DNA of 64,000 bases from Methanospirillum hungatei (GCF_019263745.1 NZ_CP077107.1:806001-870000); one strand, 5' to 3'. Shown: positions 8,327-17,676, counted from the stretch's first letter. Numbers and translations: made by a program. Notes: generated from the sequence alone by a model not told the origin.

Positions 8327-10662
8327 CTAACAGGAAGCAGGATTATGGAGGCACTGCTCAATCCGATGTAATGTGGCCAGATAATTAGACTTACTGCCAA
8401 AAATGCCTTTCACTATCTCAATGGGAGTTCCGAATGTCGGGAAGGGATCAACTTTGAGCACATCAATACTCTCAAGGTTCTCAACCCCTTCATCCGCATA
8501 CTTATCAAGGAGGGAGATGAGAACCGCCCTGGCCTGATCCCCGAATTCTGCAAAATACTTCGCTTTCTTCACCCGGTCGGCCCTCTGTCTCCTCGTCGTC
8601 TTTGGCTGACCATAGGCCACATGGCAGATCATATCAAAGGGATCAAGATCCCGCCCGACCTCTTCTGCAAGTGCATCAAAGAGAACTCCCTGCTGTTGTA
8701 ACTCCTCGATGATGGCCGTTTTCCGTTCTGCCGCAGTCCACCGGGTAAGAAAGTCATCCAGTGTTGCATAGGATTTAAGGACATTGTTCCGGGTATAGTC
8801 CTTGAGTGACTCGGTTATCAGCCGGCCATCGGTCCCATAATACTGAACCCGCTCGGCAACGACTGACACCTCAACATCATTGACAAGATACTTGATCCCC
8901 GGCCAGGGAGGATCAATACCTGGCTTTCCTCCTTTCCCCTTGCCTTTTCCCCCTCCACCTGATCCGTTCTCAGGGTTGAACTCCGGATCCTGTATGGGAT
9001 CGCCATCAAACTCTGGATCTGCAAATCGCTCGATGGCTTTCCTGAAGTCAATGATGGTAAAGTAGTACTTGTCATACTCCTCATTAATCCGGGTTCCCCG
9101 TCCGATAATCTGCTTAAACTCTATCATCGACTCAATACTCTTGTCAAGAGCGATAATCTTGCAGGTCTGGGCATCCACACCGGTTGACATCAGTTTACTG
9201 GTTGTGGCAATCACCGGATACCTGCTGTCAGGCATGATGAAGTTATCAAGCTCTGCCTTCCCTTCCGGAGAATCACCAGTAATCCTGACCACATACCGCT
9301 CTGACTTAAAGACCTCCGCTGCATTCTCATTGACCAGACATTGCCGCATCCGTTCGGCATGGTCGATATTCTCACAGAATATTATTGTCTTATCATACGG
9401 ATCAGTCTTCTTCAGGTAGTCTGATACCTTCTTCGCCACAAGTTCGGTTCGTTTTGTCAGGACCAGATTGTTGTCAAAGTCCTTCTGATAATAAATCCGG
9501 TCCTCTATCTCCTGACCATAGAGATCCTTTTTCCCTTTCTCCGGTCTCCATCCGGCCAGGTCCTTATCTAGATCAACCCGGATCACCCGGTAAGGAGCCA
9601 AAAAACCGTCCTCAATCCCCTGCTTGAGTGAGTAGGTATAGATAGGCTCACCGAAATAGTGCGTATTACTGACATATTCCGTCTCTTTCGGGGTTGCAGT
9701 CAGACCAATATGAACCGCTGAATTGAAATAAGTCAGAATATCCCGCCATGCAGCATCTTCAGCGGCACTGCCCCGGTGACATTCATCAATGACCACCAGA
9801 TCGAAGAAATCAGGTGAGAACTCCTTGTAGATATTCTGGATATCCTCAGTACCGGTTATCGCCTGATAGAGGGAGAGGTAAATCTCATAACTCTTGTCTA
9901 TCTTCCGGTTCGTGATCTTGGTCATCGCCTTTCCAAAGGGCTTGAAATCATTAGTCTTTGTCTGATCGACGAGGATATTTCTATCTGCAAGAAAGAGGAT
10001 ACGTTTCGCAGAGCCGGCCTTCCAGAGCCTCCAGATGATCTGAAACGCGGTATACGTCTTCCCAGTTCCCGTGGCCATCACCAGGAGGATTCGGCTTTGC
10101 CCTTTTGCAATGGCTTCTATCGTCCGATTAATTGCAATTACCTGGTAATACCGGGGAGTCTTTCCTGACCCTCATCATAATAATCCTGGGTCACTATCTT
10201 TGACGTATCAGAACTGATCCCTTTTAAGGTGCAATAGCGATTCCAGAGAACTTCAGGAGAAGGAAATGCATCAAGGGGTAATTCCTGTTCAATGATCCCG
10301 CCCTGACCGCTCTTATCATGAAAGAGAAATGCATCACCATTTGAACTGAATACAAACGGAACATCGATCAGCTGTGCATATCCGAGAGCCTGCTGCATAC
10401 CGGCTCCTACACAATGAGTATTATCTTTCGCTTCTATGACTGCTATCGGAATATTGGGCTTATAATAAAGGATGTAATCAGCAAACCCGGCCTCTGCCCG
10501 TTTCGGTCTTGAACCGGTGGTTACTATCACTCTCCCTTTGGTGATATTCACCTCTTCCCTGACCTGGGTGAGGAGATGCCATCCGGCCCTCTCTATTGCC
10601 GGCGTTATGTATTTAGAACAGATATCCCGTTCTGAAAGAGTTTTTTTATCAATTACAGTCAC
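8327..10662 (-). pseudogene. hsdR: Type I restriction endonuclease subunit HsdR, frameshifted
   Basis: From GTG 10662 the first frame carries the HSDR_N nuclease domain (GFADYILYY...PIAVIEAKD, the PD-(D/E)xK core) and ends at 10138 after QERLPGITR. The remainder continues in another frame: [20 protein letters not shown], motif [13 protein letters not shown] box, SF2 motif VI IIGRGTR, and a C-terminal EcoEI-type domain to 8327. The break lies at a run of four G (plus strand 10153-10156); five would restore [14 protein letters not shown]. The whole would be about 778 residues. HsdR translocates and cuts unmodified DNA. With nuclease and motor split, restriction should be lost. Sequencing error is possible, but all three hsd genes are hit. 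Confidence 0.88.
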
Positions 10663-10850
10663 AACACACTTCTTTTCAATACTCTGAATAATAAATCATA
10701 TCTCTGTTACCAAAAATATTACGAAAAACATCTGGAAAAGAATTGACTCCATGCACACCCATTCCCCTTGACCAAAATAAAAATCAATAGATGTAATCTA
10801 TGTAAACCATTCAAACTGGAATGAAGCCCAAATCTTTTAAAAATTATTAT

Positions 10851-12434
10851 TCACATCCCAAAAATCTCAACTGAAATACCGTCTTTCTCCTTTGTTTCAG
10901 TAAATATCTTCTCTTCCCATTGTCTTTCAGTTGGATCAAATATGACAAGATATACTTCATCTGCCCCACAGGTATCAGCATACCTGATAACCTGACGAAG
11001 CCCGGTTTCAATCGTAGTTTCTCGAGATCCCCGCTGTTCCTTACACTCGATAACGAACCGTTGGTTAGCCCCGTCAGGGAGATTCCAGAGGATGAAGAGA
11101 TCAGTTCTGCCCATACCAAGACCATATTCACGTGTAATCTGCCCGCCTCCATTTACAATCCGTTGAAGGAATGCCTGGAGCAGCAGGTGTGGTCCTGCCT
11201 CTTTATATTTGGCAATCTCCAGCCAGCTTCCGGAATGTTCCCGGTAAAACTGGGCAAATGCACTGAGAAGTTTTGAAAGGAGGAGCCTTCCGTCCGGAGT
11301 AACATACCAGGCAGTCTCAACCGTCATTCCGGTCTGTGCCCCCCAACTTAGTTCCCTGGGAATAATCTCCTGGTATATCGGATTCGCAATCCGTATTGCT
11401 CCGTTCATCTCCTGAGTAATAAGGCCGAGATCAACCAAATATCCAACATCATCAGGTCTGAAACCCTGTTCAAAGACCTCACCTGTGAGCATCGGTTCAA
11501 TAACCCTTCGAACACGCTCTTCTTTGAGTTTATCTGCAAGTTGATCAAGGTGAGTATCACGCCTTCGGATAAGTTGTTCTTTCGCGTTTATGATAAGATC
11601 CAGAGTTATTGCATTTTTCCAATCTTTTCCCGGTTCCATTTTAAAACAGACTTCATATGCAAGAGCATTCACAAGCCAGGGCTGTCCTTTTGTCAAATTC
11701 CATATGGCTGACAAAGCTTCCGTCTCAAACACCTGACCTGTTTCTGAGGTATGTTGCATGAGAAGGGTCCTTGTCTCTTCTGCAGAAAAGTTACCAAGCC
11801 GGAGAGATTCGGCTTTAATATTAAAGGCACTTCCCCCTGATATTATCTCTTGGTGTCTGTCAGAGAGGATTCGGTAATCACGGACATCACGTACACCGCA
11901 GAGGATTATTGAGGCAGGAAATCCAGTAGGCCTGTCAGCATATCCATCCCTTATCTGACGGAGAAGTGAGATCAGAGTGTCACCAACAAGAGCATCAACT
12001 TCATCAATGCAAAGAACAAGGGGGAGTTTCAGTTTTTGACAAAGGTTTGATAAAACAGTTTTAAGGGCTGCATCTTCTCCTGATTCTGCAATAATCCCGG
12101 AAACCCTGTTTTGGAATACACTCTCTCCCAATGTCCTTTCAGCCTGATAAGTCAGTTCACTGAGAATTGCCTTCATCCCCCTGCTTACATCTCCTCTGGC
12201 TGTTTGTGCCATCTCGACATTGACATAGAGGGCAGCATATTTTCCCTCCTGATTCAGCGTATCACGAAGGGCTAAGAGACATGAGGTCTTCCCTGTCTGT
12301 CGTGGTGCATGAAGAACAAAATATTTTTTCTGGATTATGAGAGAGAGAATTTCATTGAGATCGAAACGTGATAGTGAGGGCAGACAATAATGATCCTGGC
12401 AATTTATAGGTCCGGCAGTGTTGAAGAACCTCAA
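10851..12434 (-). CDS. AAA-type ATPase fused to PD-(D/E)xK nuclease-like domain
   Basis: 527 residues. The N-terminal STAND-like ATPase has Walker A HAPRQTGKTS near 45-54 and Walker B VLCIDEVDAL near 140. A winged-helix-like middle follows (around 300-380), and a C-terminal domain with GMGRTDLFILW...FVIECKE is the D...ExK core of PD-(D/E)xK nucleases. This combination is a recurrent, often multicopy archaeal family with no agreed function; mobile-element or defence roles are suggested by the nuclease domain. It stands alone between hsdR and a divergent peptidase gene. A degraded piece of a relative lies at about 14,640-14,760. Confidence 0.7.
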   Translation of the reverse strand: MRFFNTAGPINCQDHYCLPSLSRFDLNEILSLIIQKKYFVLHAPRQTGKTSCLLALRDTLNQEGKYAALYVNVEMAQTARGDVSRGMKAILSELTYQAERTLGESVFQNRVSGIIAESGEDAALKTVLSNLCQKLKLPLVLCIDEVDALVGDTLISLLRQIRDGYADRPTGFPASIILCGVRDVRDYRILSDRHQEIISGGSAFNIKAESLRLGNFSAEETRTLLMQHTSETGQVFETEALSAIWNLTKGQPWLVNALAYEVCFKMEPGKDWKNAITLDLIINAKEQLIRRRDTHLDQLADKLKEERVRRVIEPMLTGEVFEQGFRPDDVGYLVDLGLITQEMNGAIRIANPIYQEIIPRELSWGAQTGMTVETAWYVTPDGRLLLSKLLSAFAQFYREHSGSWLEIAKYKEAGPHLLLQAFLQRIVNGGGQITREYGLGMGRTDLFILWNLPDGANQRFVIECKEQRGSRETTIETGLRQVIRYADTCGADEVYLVIFDPTERQWEEKIFTETKEKDGISVEIFGM

Positions 12435-12540
12435 TATATCAGTAATGAGATATGTGCGATGATATCATTTATTGTTATAGATTCTCGTGGATTTATTCTG
12501 TAGATTATCTTTTTACGAGTAAAGCAGCAATACCCAATAC

Positions 12541-14592
12541 ATGAAATGTATCACCCTGATCAGTTTTCTCCTCATTTCTCTCCTGATTATCGGACTATCA
12601 CCAGTATATGCAAACGAAAATTCTGAGCCGTTCTCTGCACAGGATCTTGTCACCCTTCACCGGATAGAAGGAATATCCATATCTCCAGATGGAAAGTGGA
12701 TCGTATTTCCCTTACGTATCCCGAACCTGACGTCTGATAAGGGTGAAACAAACCTCTGGCTTATGCAGGCAGATGGAAAATCGCTTCATCAGATAACATT
12801 TCAGCCCGGTTCAGACTCGTCCCCCTGTTGGTCACCAGATAGCACCACACTCTATTACATAAAAGCTCTGCCAGAGAGTACACAGATATGGAAGGTGAAT
12901 ATCACAGATGAAAAATCCGTTCAGGTTACCAACGAACCACTCGATATTTCTCATCTAAAATTATCCCCCGATGGAAAGAAACTTGCGTTTTCAATGGAAG
13001 TCTTCCCAGGCACCACCATATCTGAAACCGTGCAGCGGGATGAGATGATTGCCCAGGAAAAATCATCAGGACGAATATATGATTCATTACCGATCCGACA
13101 TTGGGATACCTGGACCAATGGGAAGAGGAACCATATTTTTGTGATGCCGATTGTCGGAGGAGCACCGGTTGATATTATGAATACAATGGATGCAGACTGT
13201 CCTTCCAAACCCTTTGGCGGGAGAGAGGAGTTTACCTTTACTCCAGACAGTAAAGGGATTGTCTTTTCGGCTGGAGATAATGGGAGGGAGGAGGCATGGA
13301 GCACAAATCATGATCTTTTCCTCACCCCAGTTGATGGAAGCATACCTCCAGATAACCTGACCTCATCAAATCCGGCATGGGATTCTCAGCCGGTATTCTC
13401 CCCTGATGGCAAGACTCTAGCATATCTTGCTCAAAAACGACCAGGGTATGAATCAGATCGGTTCCATGTGATGATTAAATCCTGGCCTGACGGAGAAGAG
13501 AGAGAAATTGTTCCTGACTGGGACCGGTCTCCTGCTCTTCTGACATGGTCACCGGATGGGAAGTATCTTTATGCGGTTGCCATGAACAAGGGGAATCGAT
13601 CTCTCTTTGTAATAGATCCAGTGGGAGGGACGGTAAAAACCGTGGTCCCAGATGGAAATGTAGAGTACATTGACTCTCTTGGAGAATCTATAGTATACAG
13701 CCTTTCAACAATCGATAATCCAGCTGATATTTTTGTCATTGACAGAGAAAAGTTAGCAAAGAAGAGACTTACAGAAGTGAACAAAGACCATCTGAAACTG
13801 GTCCGGATGGGTTCCTTTGAATCGTTCACATTTCAGGGATGGAACAATGAAACTGTCCATGGATACATCATCAAACCGGTTGATTTTGACCCTGAAAAGA
13901 AATATCCGATAGCCCTGTTCATTCATGGAGGGCCGGAGGATTCATTCCCAAACAAATTCCATTATCGCTGGAATCCCCAGCCCTTTGCAGGGAGAGGGTA
14001 TGGAGTAGTGATGATCGATTATCATGGTTCTATAGGATACGGACAGGCATTTACCGATTCAATACGGGATGATTGGGGAGGAAAACCCCTAGAAGATCTG
14101 AAAAAGGGTCTTGAGACTGCTATTCAATTGAATCCATGGATGGATGAGAAACGGGTATCTGCTCTTGGTGCATCATATGGCGGATATATGGTGAACCTGA
14201 TAAACGGCGTGTGGCCTGACCGGTTTTTGTGCCTTGTCAGTCATGACGGGAATCTTGATGAGCGGTTTGGCTATTATGATACTGATGAGATCTGGTTTGA
14301 TGAGTGGGAGTATAATGGAACTCCCTGGGATAATCCGGAGAGTTACCAGAGATTTAATCCGATTAATTATGTTGGCAACTGGAAAACGCCAACACTTGTT
14401 ATTCATGGGGGAAAGGATTTCAGGATAGCGGAATCTCAAGGAATGGCAACATTTACGGCTCTCCAGAGAAGAGATATCCCAAGCAAATTCCTATACTTCC
14501 CTGATGAAAACCATTGGGTGATGAGGCCATCTAATAGTATAAAATGGCATGACACGGTTCTTGACTGGCTTGATCAATGGAATAACAACTAA
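12541..14592 (+). CDS. Secreted S9 family peptidase (prolyl oligopeptidase / acylaminoacyl peptidase type)
   Basis: 683 residues. A signal peptide is clear: MKCITLISFLLISLLIIGLS, with cleavage probably after VYA near 24. Residues 35-420 hold repeated PD40/WD-like blades (SPDGK, SPDSTT). The alpha/beta-hydrolase domain follows: oxyanion HGGPED near 463, nucleophile serine in GASYGGYM near 544, aspartate in GGKDFRIA near 625 and histidine in DENHWV near 658. It should cleave short peptides outside the membrane. The gene is monocistronic, divergent from the ATPase/nuclease gene, and followed by a T-tract. Substrate preference cannot be read. Confidence 0.88.
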   Translation: MKCITLISFLLISLLIIGLSPVYANENSEPFSAQDLVTLHRIEGISISPDGKWIVFPLRIPNLTSDKGETNLWLMQADGKSLHQITFQPGSDSSPCWSPDSTTLYYIKALPESTQIWKVNITDEKSVQVTNEPLDISHLKLSPDGKKLAFSMEVFPGTTISETVQRDEMIAQEKSSGRIYDSLPIRHWDTWTNGKRNHIFVMPIVGGAPVDIMNTMDADCPSKPFGGREEFTFTPDSKGIVFSAGDNGREEAWSTNHDLFLTPVDGSIPPDNLTSSNPAWDSQPVFSPDGKTLAYLAQKRPGYESDRFHVMIKSWPDGEEREIVPDWDRSPALLTWSPDGKYLYAVAMNKGNRSLFVIDPVGGTVKTVVPDGNVEYIDSLGESIVYSLSTIDNPADIFVIDREKLAKKRLTEVNKDHLKLVRMGSFESFTFQGWNNETVHGYIIKPVDFDPEKKYPIALFIHGGPEDSFPNKFHYRWNPQPFAGRGYGVVMIDYHGSIGYGQAFTDSIRDDWGGKPLEDLKKGLETAIQLNPWMDEKRVSALGASYGGYMVNLINGVWPDRFLCLVSHDGNLDERFGYYDTDEIWFDEWEYNGTPWDNPESYQRFNPINYVGNWKTPTLVIHGGKDFRIAESQGMATFTALQRRDIPSKFLYFPDENHWVMRPSNSIKWHDTVLDWLDQWNNN

Positions 14593-14602
14593 TTCCTGTA
14601 TA

Positions 14603-14611
14603 TTTTTTTTT
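14603..14611 (+). terminator. T-tract terminator after S9 peptidase gene
   Basis: Nine consecutive T begin eleven bases after the peptidase stop codon. No stable hairpin precedes them, which is normal for archaeal intrinsic termination. Confidence 0.5.
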
Positions 14612-14635
14612 CGTGCGACAAGTAGGAATATTTCT

Positions 14636-14765
14636 ATCGCTAAAGATCTCAACAGAAATCCCGTTGTTTATATTTGTATCAGTAAAAATGGGCAAATGCA
14701 TTAAGTGGTTAAAAAAGGAGTTTTCAATCCAAAGAAACATACCATTATCCAGAAGGAAATTACAG
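14636..14765 (-). pseudogene. Degraded C-terminal fragment of an ATPase/nuclease relative
   Basis: On the minus strand the bases read ...IFTDTNINNGISVEIF, closely matching the end of the 10851-12434 protein (IFTETKEKDGISVEIF). Just before it, DNGMFLWIENSFFNHLMHLP resembles that protein's PDGRLLLSKLLSAFAQFY. The two blocks are separated by more than 100 residues in the intact protein, so this is a remnant with a large internal deletion. The frame around it (14857-14531) is not a credible gene. Confidence 0.4.
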
Positions 14766-14919
14766 GATAGATGATGCTCGAAAAAAGCGAACATGGATAT
14801 GCGATTTTTTTGTCTAACTTGCGACCAATATCTGAAAAAGATCCAAGAGGGTATCAAAAACCCACGGTTAGACCATTATCAGTAATCTTTCTACCTGTCT
14901 GAAATAAGTCAACCTGAAC

Positions 14920-15609
14920 TTATTCCTGTACCTGTTTCTGAAGGTTCAAACAGAGATATCCCTCTTTACCCTCTCCATTCATACATGCTTCATCGATAAG
15001 ATGCATCCCGTCATCTGACAGAGTAAAGTTCACATATTCTGCGAACGTCCAGTTCAGTGAGATATTTCTCCCATCATCAGAAACAAACCCTTTAACATAT
15101 ACTTTCGACTCCGGTTCATTGACTACATTAAAGAACCCGGAGATTGCCTCACCGGTCTGAGTGAGAGTCATAACCATATTATCGACAATCCATTCTCCAG
15201 ACCAGACCGCATCAGTCTGCACCTCGGTCCCATTCCGGGTAGAGTTGTAATCAACGGTAAATGGGGTATCAAATGGATTGACCGGATCAAAGGTCTGAAT
15301 TCCAGAGAGTTCCATCTGATCTTCAGACATCTCAATTTCCATCGTTCCAGTCATATTCTTATATGTGACCAGACGGGTTTTGTTGTCTGATTCCATTCCG
15401 GTAAGTTTCATGGGAAAAAACGATTCTTCATCGAACGGAATTCCGGTTAATACAATGTCTGTACCTTCCTGGACAATGGTAAATGTATAATTGGCATCAG
15501 TCCAGGTTCCGATAAAATCGTTTTTTCCAGTCTGATTGTCTGCTATCGTGGTGGCGACCAGTATAAGACATCCAATCAGTAATATTCCGGTTGTCAGGGT
15601 GAGTCTCAT
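14920..15609 (-). CDS. Secreted protein of unknown function
   Basis: 229 residues with a clear N-terminal signal (MRLTLTTGILLIGCLILVAT; cleavage likely after the TIADN region). The mature part is beta-rich and contains two related segments: GTWTDANYTFTIVQEGTDIV near 34 and WSGEWIVDNMVMTLTQTGEA near 137, each a G-x-W start of a lipocalin-like strand pattern. No catalytic motif is visible. Many N-x-T/S sites fit archaeal surface N-glycosylation. It is transcribed alone, convergent with the peptidase gene. Confidence 0.65.
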   Translation of the reverse strand: MRLTLTTGILLIGCLILVATTIADNQTGKNDFIGTWTDANYTFTIVQEGTDIVLTGIPFDEESFFPMKLTGMESDNKTRLVTYKNMTGTMEIEMSEDQMELSGIQTFDPVNPFDTPFTVDYNSTRNGTEVQTDAVWSGEWIVDNMVMTLTQTGEAISGFFNVVNEPESKVYVKGFVSDDGRNISLNWTFAEYVNFTLSDDGMHLIDEACMNGEGKEGYLCLNLQKQVQE

Positions 15610-15770
15610 TTGGTATAGTACTCCTGTGTCAATAGATGCGGAGTTTGGATAGATTAACTATTCCAATGGGAACTATAAGCTATGAGTAACCGACAATTCA
15701 TTTTTGATAACAGAGCAAAAAAGAGAGTAATAGTTTTATCGTTCCAACACTCGACAGCAAGGAGAGTTGG

Positions 15771-16184
15771 TTAAAAAAATCTTCCAGATATTACATCAGC
15801 TGGACAAACTCTTCCTTTTTCGGTTAAATCAAAATCCTGATCAAAACTCACAATCTGTAGGCTATATTCCTGTGCCAGGGTATATTGATATGCATCGTCA
15901 AAATCAAGATGAAATATATCCATATTTTGCATAACAGAATACAAATCTTCGTATCTTATATGAAGAATATGTATTCGACATCTTACAATTAGATCATCAA
16001 TGAATGTCCTGAATATTTCTTTTCTATCCTTCTTAGCAAGTATTACGCCTATTGAGTGAAGAGAGAAATCACTGATGACACAATGGTGCATCGGGATTGT
16101 CTCAAAAAAAATACGTGCTTCTGATGAATAATCCTGATCAAGAAGAACCATAAGTGGAACATTTGTATCAATCAGATATTTCAT
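15771..16184 (-). CDS. PIN-domain toxin (VapC-like)
   Basis: The likely start is ATG 16184, giving MKYLIDTNVPLMVLL; the frame is open upstream to 16229 but those codons overlap the antitoxin gene and look nonconserved. PIN-fold metal ligands are visible: Asp in LIDTN, Asp/Glu residues around IRYEDL, FDDAYQYTLAQEY and SFDQDFD. PIN toxins cleave RNA. The antitoxin gene overlaps its start by 17 bases on the same strand, the usual toxin-antitoxin arrangement. All acidic residues appear present, so the module is probably functional, unlike the decayed modules at 1-2 kb. Confidence 0.8.
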   Translation of the reverse strand: MKYLIDTNVPLMVLLDQDYSSEARIFFETIPMHHCVISDFSLHSIGVILAKKDRKEIFRTFIDDLIVRCRIHILHIRYEDLYSVMQNMDIFHLDFDDAYQYTLAQEYSLQIVSFDQDFDLTEKGRVCPADVISGRFF

Positions 16185-16392
16185 CGGTGTCACGCCAAAG
16201 CAAGGCTTTTTTCTGGAGAGAGAAAACATCTTCCTTTACATTAGAAAGGGCTCCTGCCCAATTTAGACAGGGTTTTTCAGATTCAATCCTCTGATTGTCA
16301 ATAAATAACGAATCTATAAAATCTAATACCATTTGTTGATATTCAGGAGGAAGATTTCGTGCACGTTGCTCAATAATATCGGTGATTGTCAT
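16168..16392 (-). CDS. Antitoxin of the PIN module (DUF2281-like)
   Basis: A 74-residue protein, MTITDIIEQRARNLPPEYQQ then VLDFIDSLF, the helical start of DUF2281-type antitoxins (LPpe...vldFidfL). The rest is polar with a tryptophan-containing tail for toxin binding. It is the first gene of the pair, overlapping the PIN gene, and probably represses their shared promoter just upstream of 16392. A cognate partner role is inferred from position. Confidence 0.7.
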   Translation of the reverse strand: MTITDIIEQRARNLPPEYQQMVLDFIDSLFIDNQRIESEKPCLNWAGALSNVKEDVFSLQKKALLWRDTDEISD

Positions 16393-16608
16393 AAGAATAC
16401 ATCCACATTAGTCATGAGTAAATATTAGAAATATATCAGACGTATATTTTTGATGTATTTACTGATTTAGTTTTTTTGTTAAAGTCATAATTAACACTAA
16501 CATTCATGTGAATCAGTTCAATTAATTACGAATTCGAAAGAAAAATATACTCCATTTCAAATTTCAGAAGAAAAAATTCAAGCAAAAAGAGATTAGACAA
16601 TTCCTCAA
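16393..16608. other. AT-rich gap between toxin module and tRNA-Val
   Basis: No reading frame. It must contain the antitoxin promoter at its left side and the 3' trailer and terminator of the tRNA at its right side (CTCAATT then AT-rich sequence just left of the tRNA). Confidence 0.4.
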
Positions 16609-16986
16609 TTATGGGCCCAGCCGGATTCGAACCGGCGACCTCCGCCGTGTAAAGGCGGTGTCATAACCAACTAGACCATAGGCCCGGCCTCTACAGGTTA
16701 GTTTCTCACCCATATAAACCTGTCTGGGGTTTTCTACCATTTTCGGGTCAGGATTAATATATTGGATACCACAAGGTATGTTTCCAGACTGCAACGCGGG
16801 TAGAAAACCAGTCTTTGATTCAGCCTCAACATCCACTAACACGTAGGACTCGGATATTTTATATATTGCAAAGACTTTTCCTATTAATTTCTTTTTCATA
16901 TTCTCTACAGGAAACCTAAAATAAGTATATACATATCCAGGTTTAGGTTCAGTCTTTTTAGCTTGGGTTAATCCAATAAATTCCAT
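16609..16986 (-). CDS. int(N): N-terminal half of an SSV-type integrase split by integration
   Basis: Starts at ATG 16986 behind a good ribosome site (TTGAGGT, seven bases away). Residues 1-100 (MEFIGLTQAKKTEPKPGYVY...) are element-encoded; from residue 101 the frame enters the tRNA repeat (RAYGLVGYDTAFTR) and continues through the tRNA to a chance stop. The repeat is in the same phase at the other end of the element, so in the circular form this frame runs on into int(C), giving 436 residues. Residues 1-100 resemble no domain I know. In the integrated state this fragment is expected to be nonfunctional. Its codons for Val90-Tyr91-Met92 contain the tRNA TATA box. Confidence 0.8.
   Translation of the reverse strand: MEFIGLTQAKKTEPKPGYVYTYFRFPVENMKKKLIGKVFAIYKISESYVLVDVEAESKTGFLPALQSGNIPCGIQYINPDPKMVENPRQVYMGEKLTCRGRAYGLVGYDTAFTRRRSPVRIRLGP
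16612..16685 (-). tRNA. tRNA-Val (anticodon TAC)
   Basis: A 74-base gene with complete cloverleaf: acceptor GGGCCTA pairs with TGGGCCC (one G-U), a D-arm, anticodon stem CCGCC/GGCGG around the loop TTTACAC giving anticodon TAC, and T-arm GCCGG-TTCGAAT-CCGGC. Discriminator base is A; CCA is not encoded. It is the integration site of the adjacent element. The 5' 42 bases are duplicated at 31303-31344, so this copy has been rebuilt using element DNA for its 5' part and promoter. Confidence 0.95.
16644..16685 (-). repeat. Left attachment core (attL) inside tRNA-Val
   Basis: A 42-base perfect direct repeat of 31303-31344, covering tRNA nucleotides 1-42 (5' end through the anticodon arm). Identity stops exactly at 16643/31302 on one side and 16686/31345 on the other, as expected for an attachment core left by site-specific recombination. 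Confidence 0.93.
16711..16718 (-). promoter_or_regulatory. TATA box of tRNA-Val, inside int(N)
   Basis: The minus strand reads TTTATATG, 26 bases upstream of the tRNA 5' end. It lies within the int(N) coding sequence, so the element brings its own promoter for the tRNA it rebuilds. The displaced chromosomal box (31372-31379) has nearly the same spacing. Confidence 0.65.
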
Positions 16987-17005
16987 TCAAATACCTCAAT
17001 TAAGA

Positions 17006-17575
17006 TTACTCACAGGTGTGGTGGTTGGTATGCGTGGTTTTGGATGGATCATTTTGGTAATTTAAAAGATATTTTAGCCAATCAATAACTGATGTTCCTT
17101 TTATTAAGCATTCATTACCTTTCTTGCCATTGGTTTTGAGTTCACCGCTTGCTACTGCCTTGGAGACCTTTGATTTCCGAGTATTAATGTTCATTGAATC
17201 GGGTAACATTTCAGCAACATCCTTCTGTCTATACCATTCATTATGATTCAATGGAGGGTCGCTATTGGGAATATGATCTTGATCAAAAGAGATGATGGGT
17301 TCAGGTTCGATAGGTGCTTCATGTGCTTCAGTGATGATCTTTGTTGGTGTCATTGATGCAAACTTTTCTTCTATTACTTGCATCCGGTGAGTTAGATTAT
17401 CAACTTCGGATCGAAGATCATCATTGTGTATTATTTGTGTATTTTTTAAACCTCCCAAGTAATCTTTTAAAGCTACCTCAATAACTGAGCTGCGTGTCAT
17501 ATCATGATCCTTGGCATGTCGATCTAACTGATCATTGATCGCTTCACTAAGTGTAATATTGAATCTCCCTCTCAT
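17006..17575 (-). CDS. Ribbon-helix-helix regulator (paralogue A)
   Basis: 189 residues. The N-terminus RFNITLSEAINDQLDRHAKD then RSSVIEVALKDYL is a ribbon-helix-helix (CopG/MetJ) DNA-binding fold. A linker of about 60 residues leads to a C-terminal domain (WYRQKDVAEMLPDSMNINTR...SKVSKAVASGELKTNGKKGN) shared with the protein at 17824-18327. The gene sits 19 bases upstream of int(N) on the same strand, so it may be co-transcribed with it and control it. Six TGTGTA/TACACA words cluster directly over and upstream of its start, suggesting autorepression. Likely a plasmid copy or integration regulator. Confidence 0.75.
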   Translation of the reverse strand: MRGRFNITLSEAINDQLDRHAKDHDMTRSSVIEVALKDYLGGLKNTQIIHNDDLRSEVDNLTHRMQVIEEKFASMTPTKIITEAHEAPIEPEPIISFDQDHIPNSDPPLNHNEWYRQKDVAEMLPDSMNINTRKSKVSKAVASGELKTNGKKGNECLIKGTSVIDWLKYLLNYQNDPSKTTHTNHHTCE

Positions 17576-17676
17576 GTGTATAATGTGTGTAGAGCATACT
17601 ACTTAATTGTTTGTGTATATTATGTGTAAAATATATGTGCGCGATCTTGTGCAAAATTTGTGTAGAGGAATACACA
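17575..17676 (-). promoter_or_regulatory. Cluster of TGTGTA operator-like repeats
   Basis: TGTGTA occurs at 17575-17580, 17586-17591, 17612-17617, 17623-17628 and 17659-17664, and as TACACA at 17671-17676. Six hexamers within about 100 bases immediately upstream of an RHH gene fit the iterated short operators that RHH dimers bind cooperatively. Binding is inferred. Confidence 0.5.
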
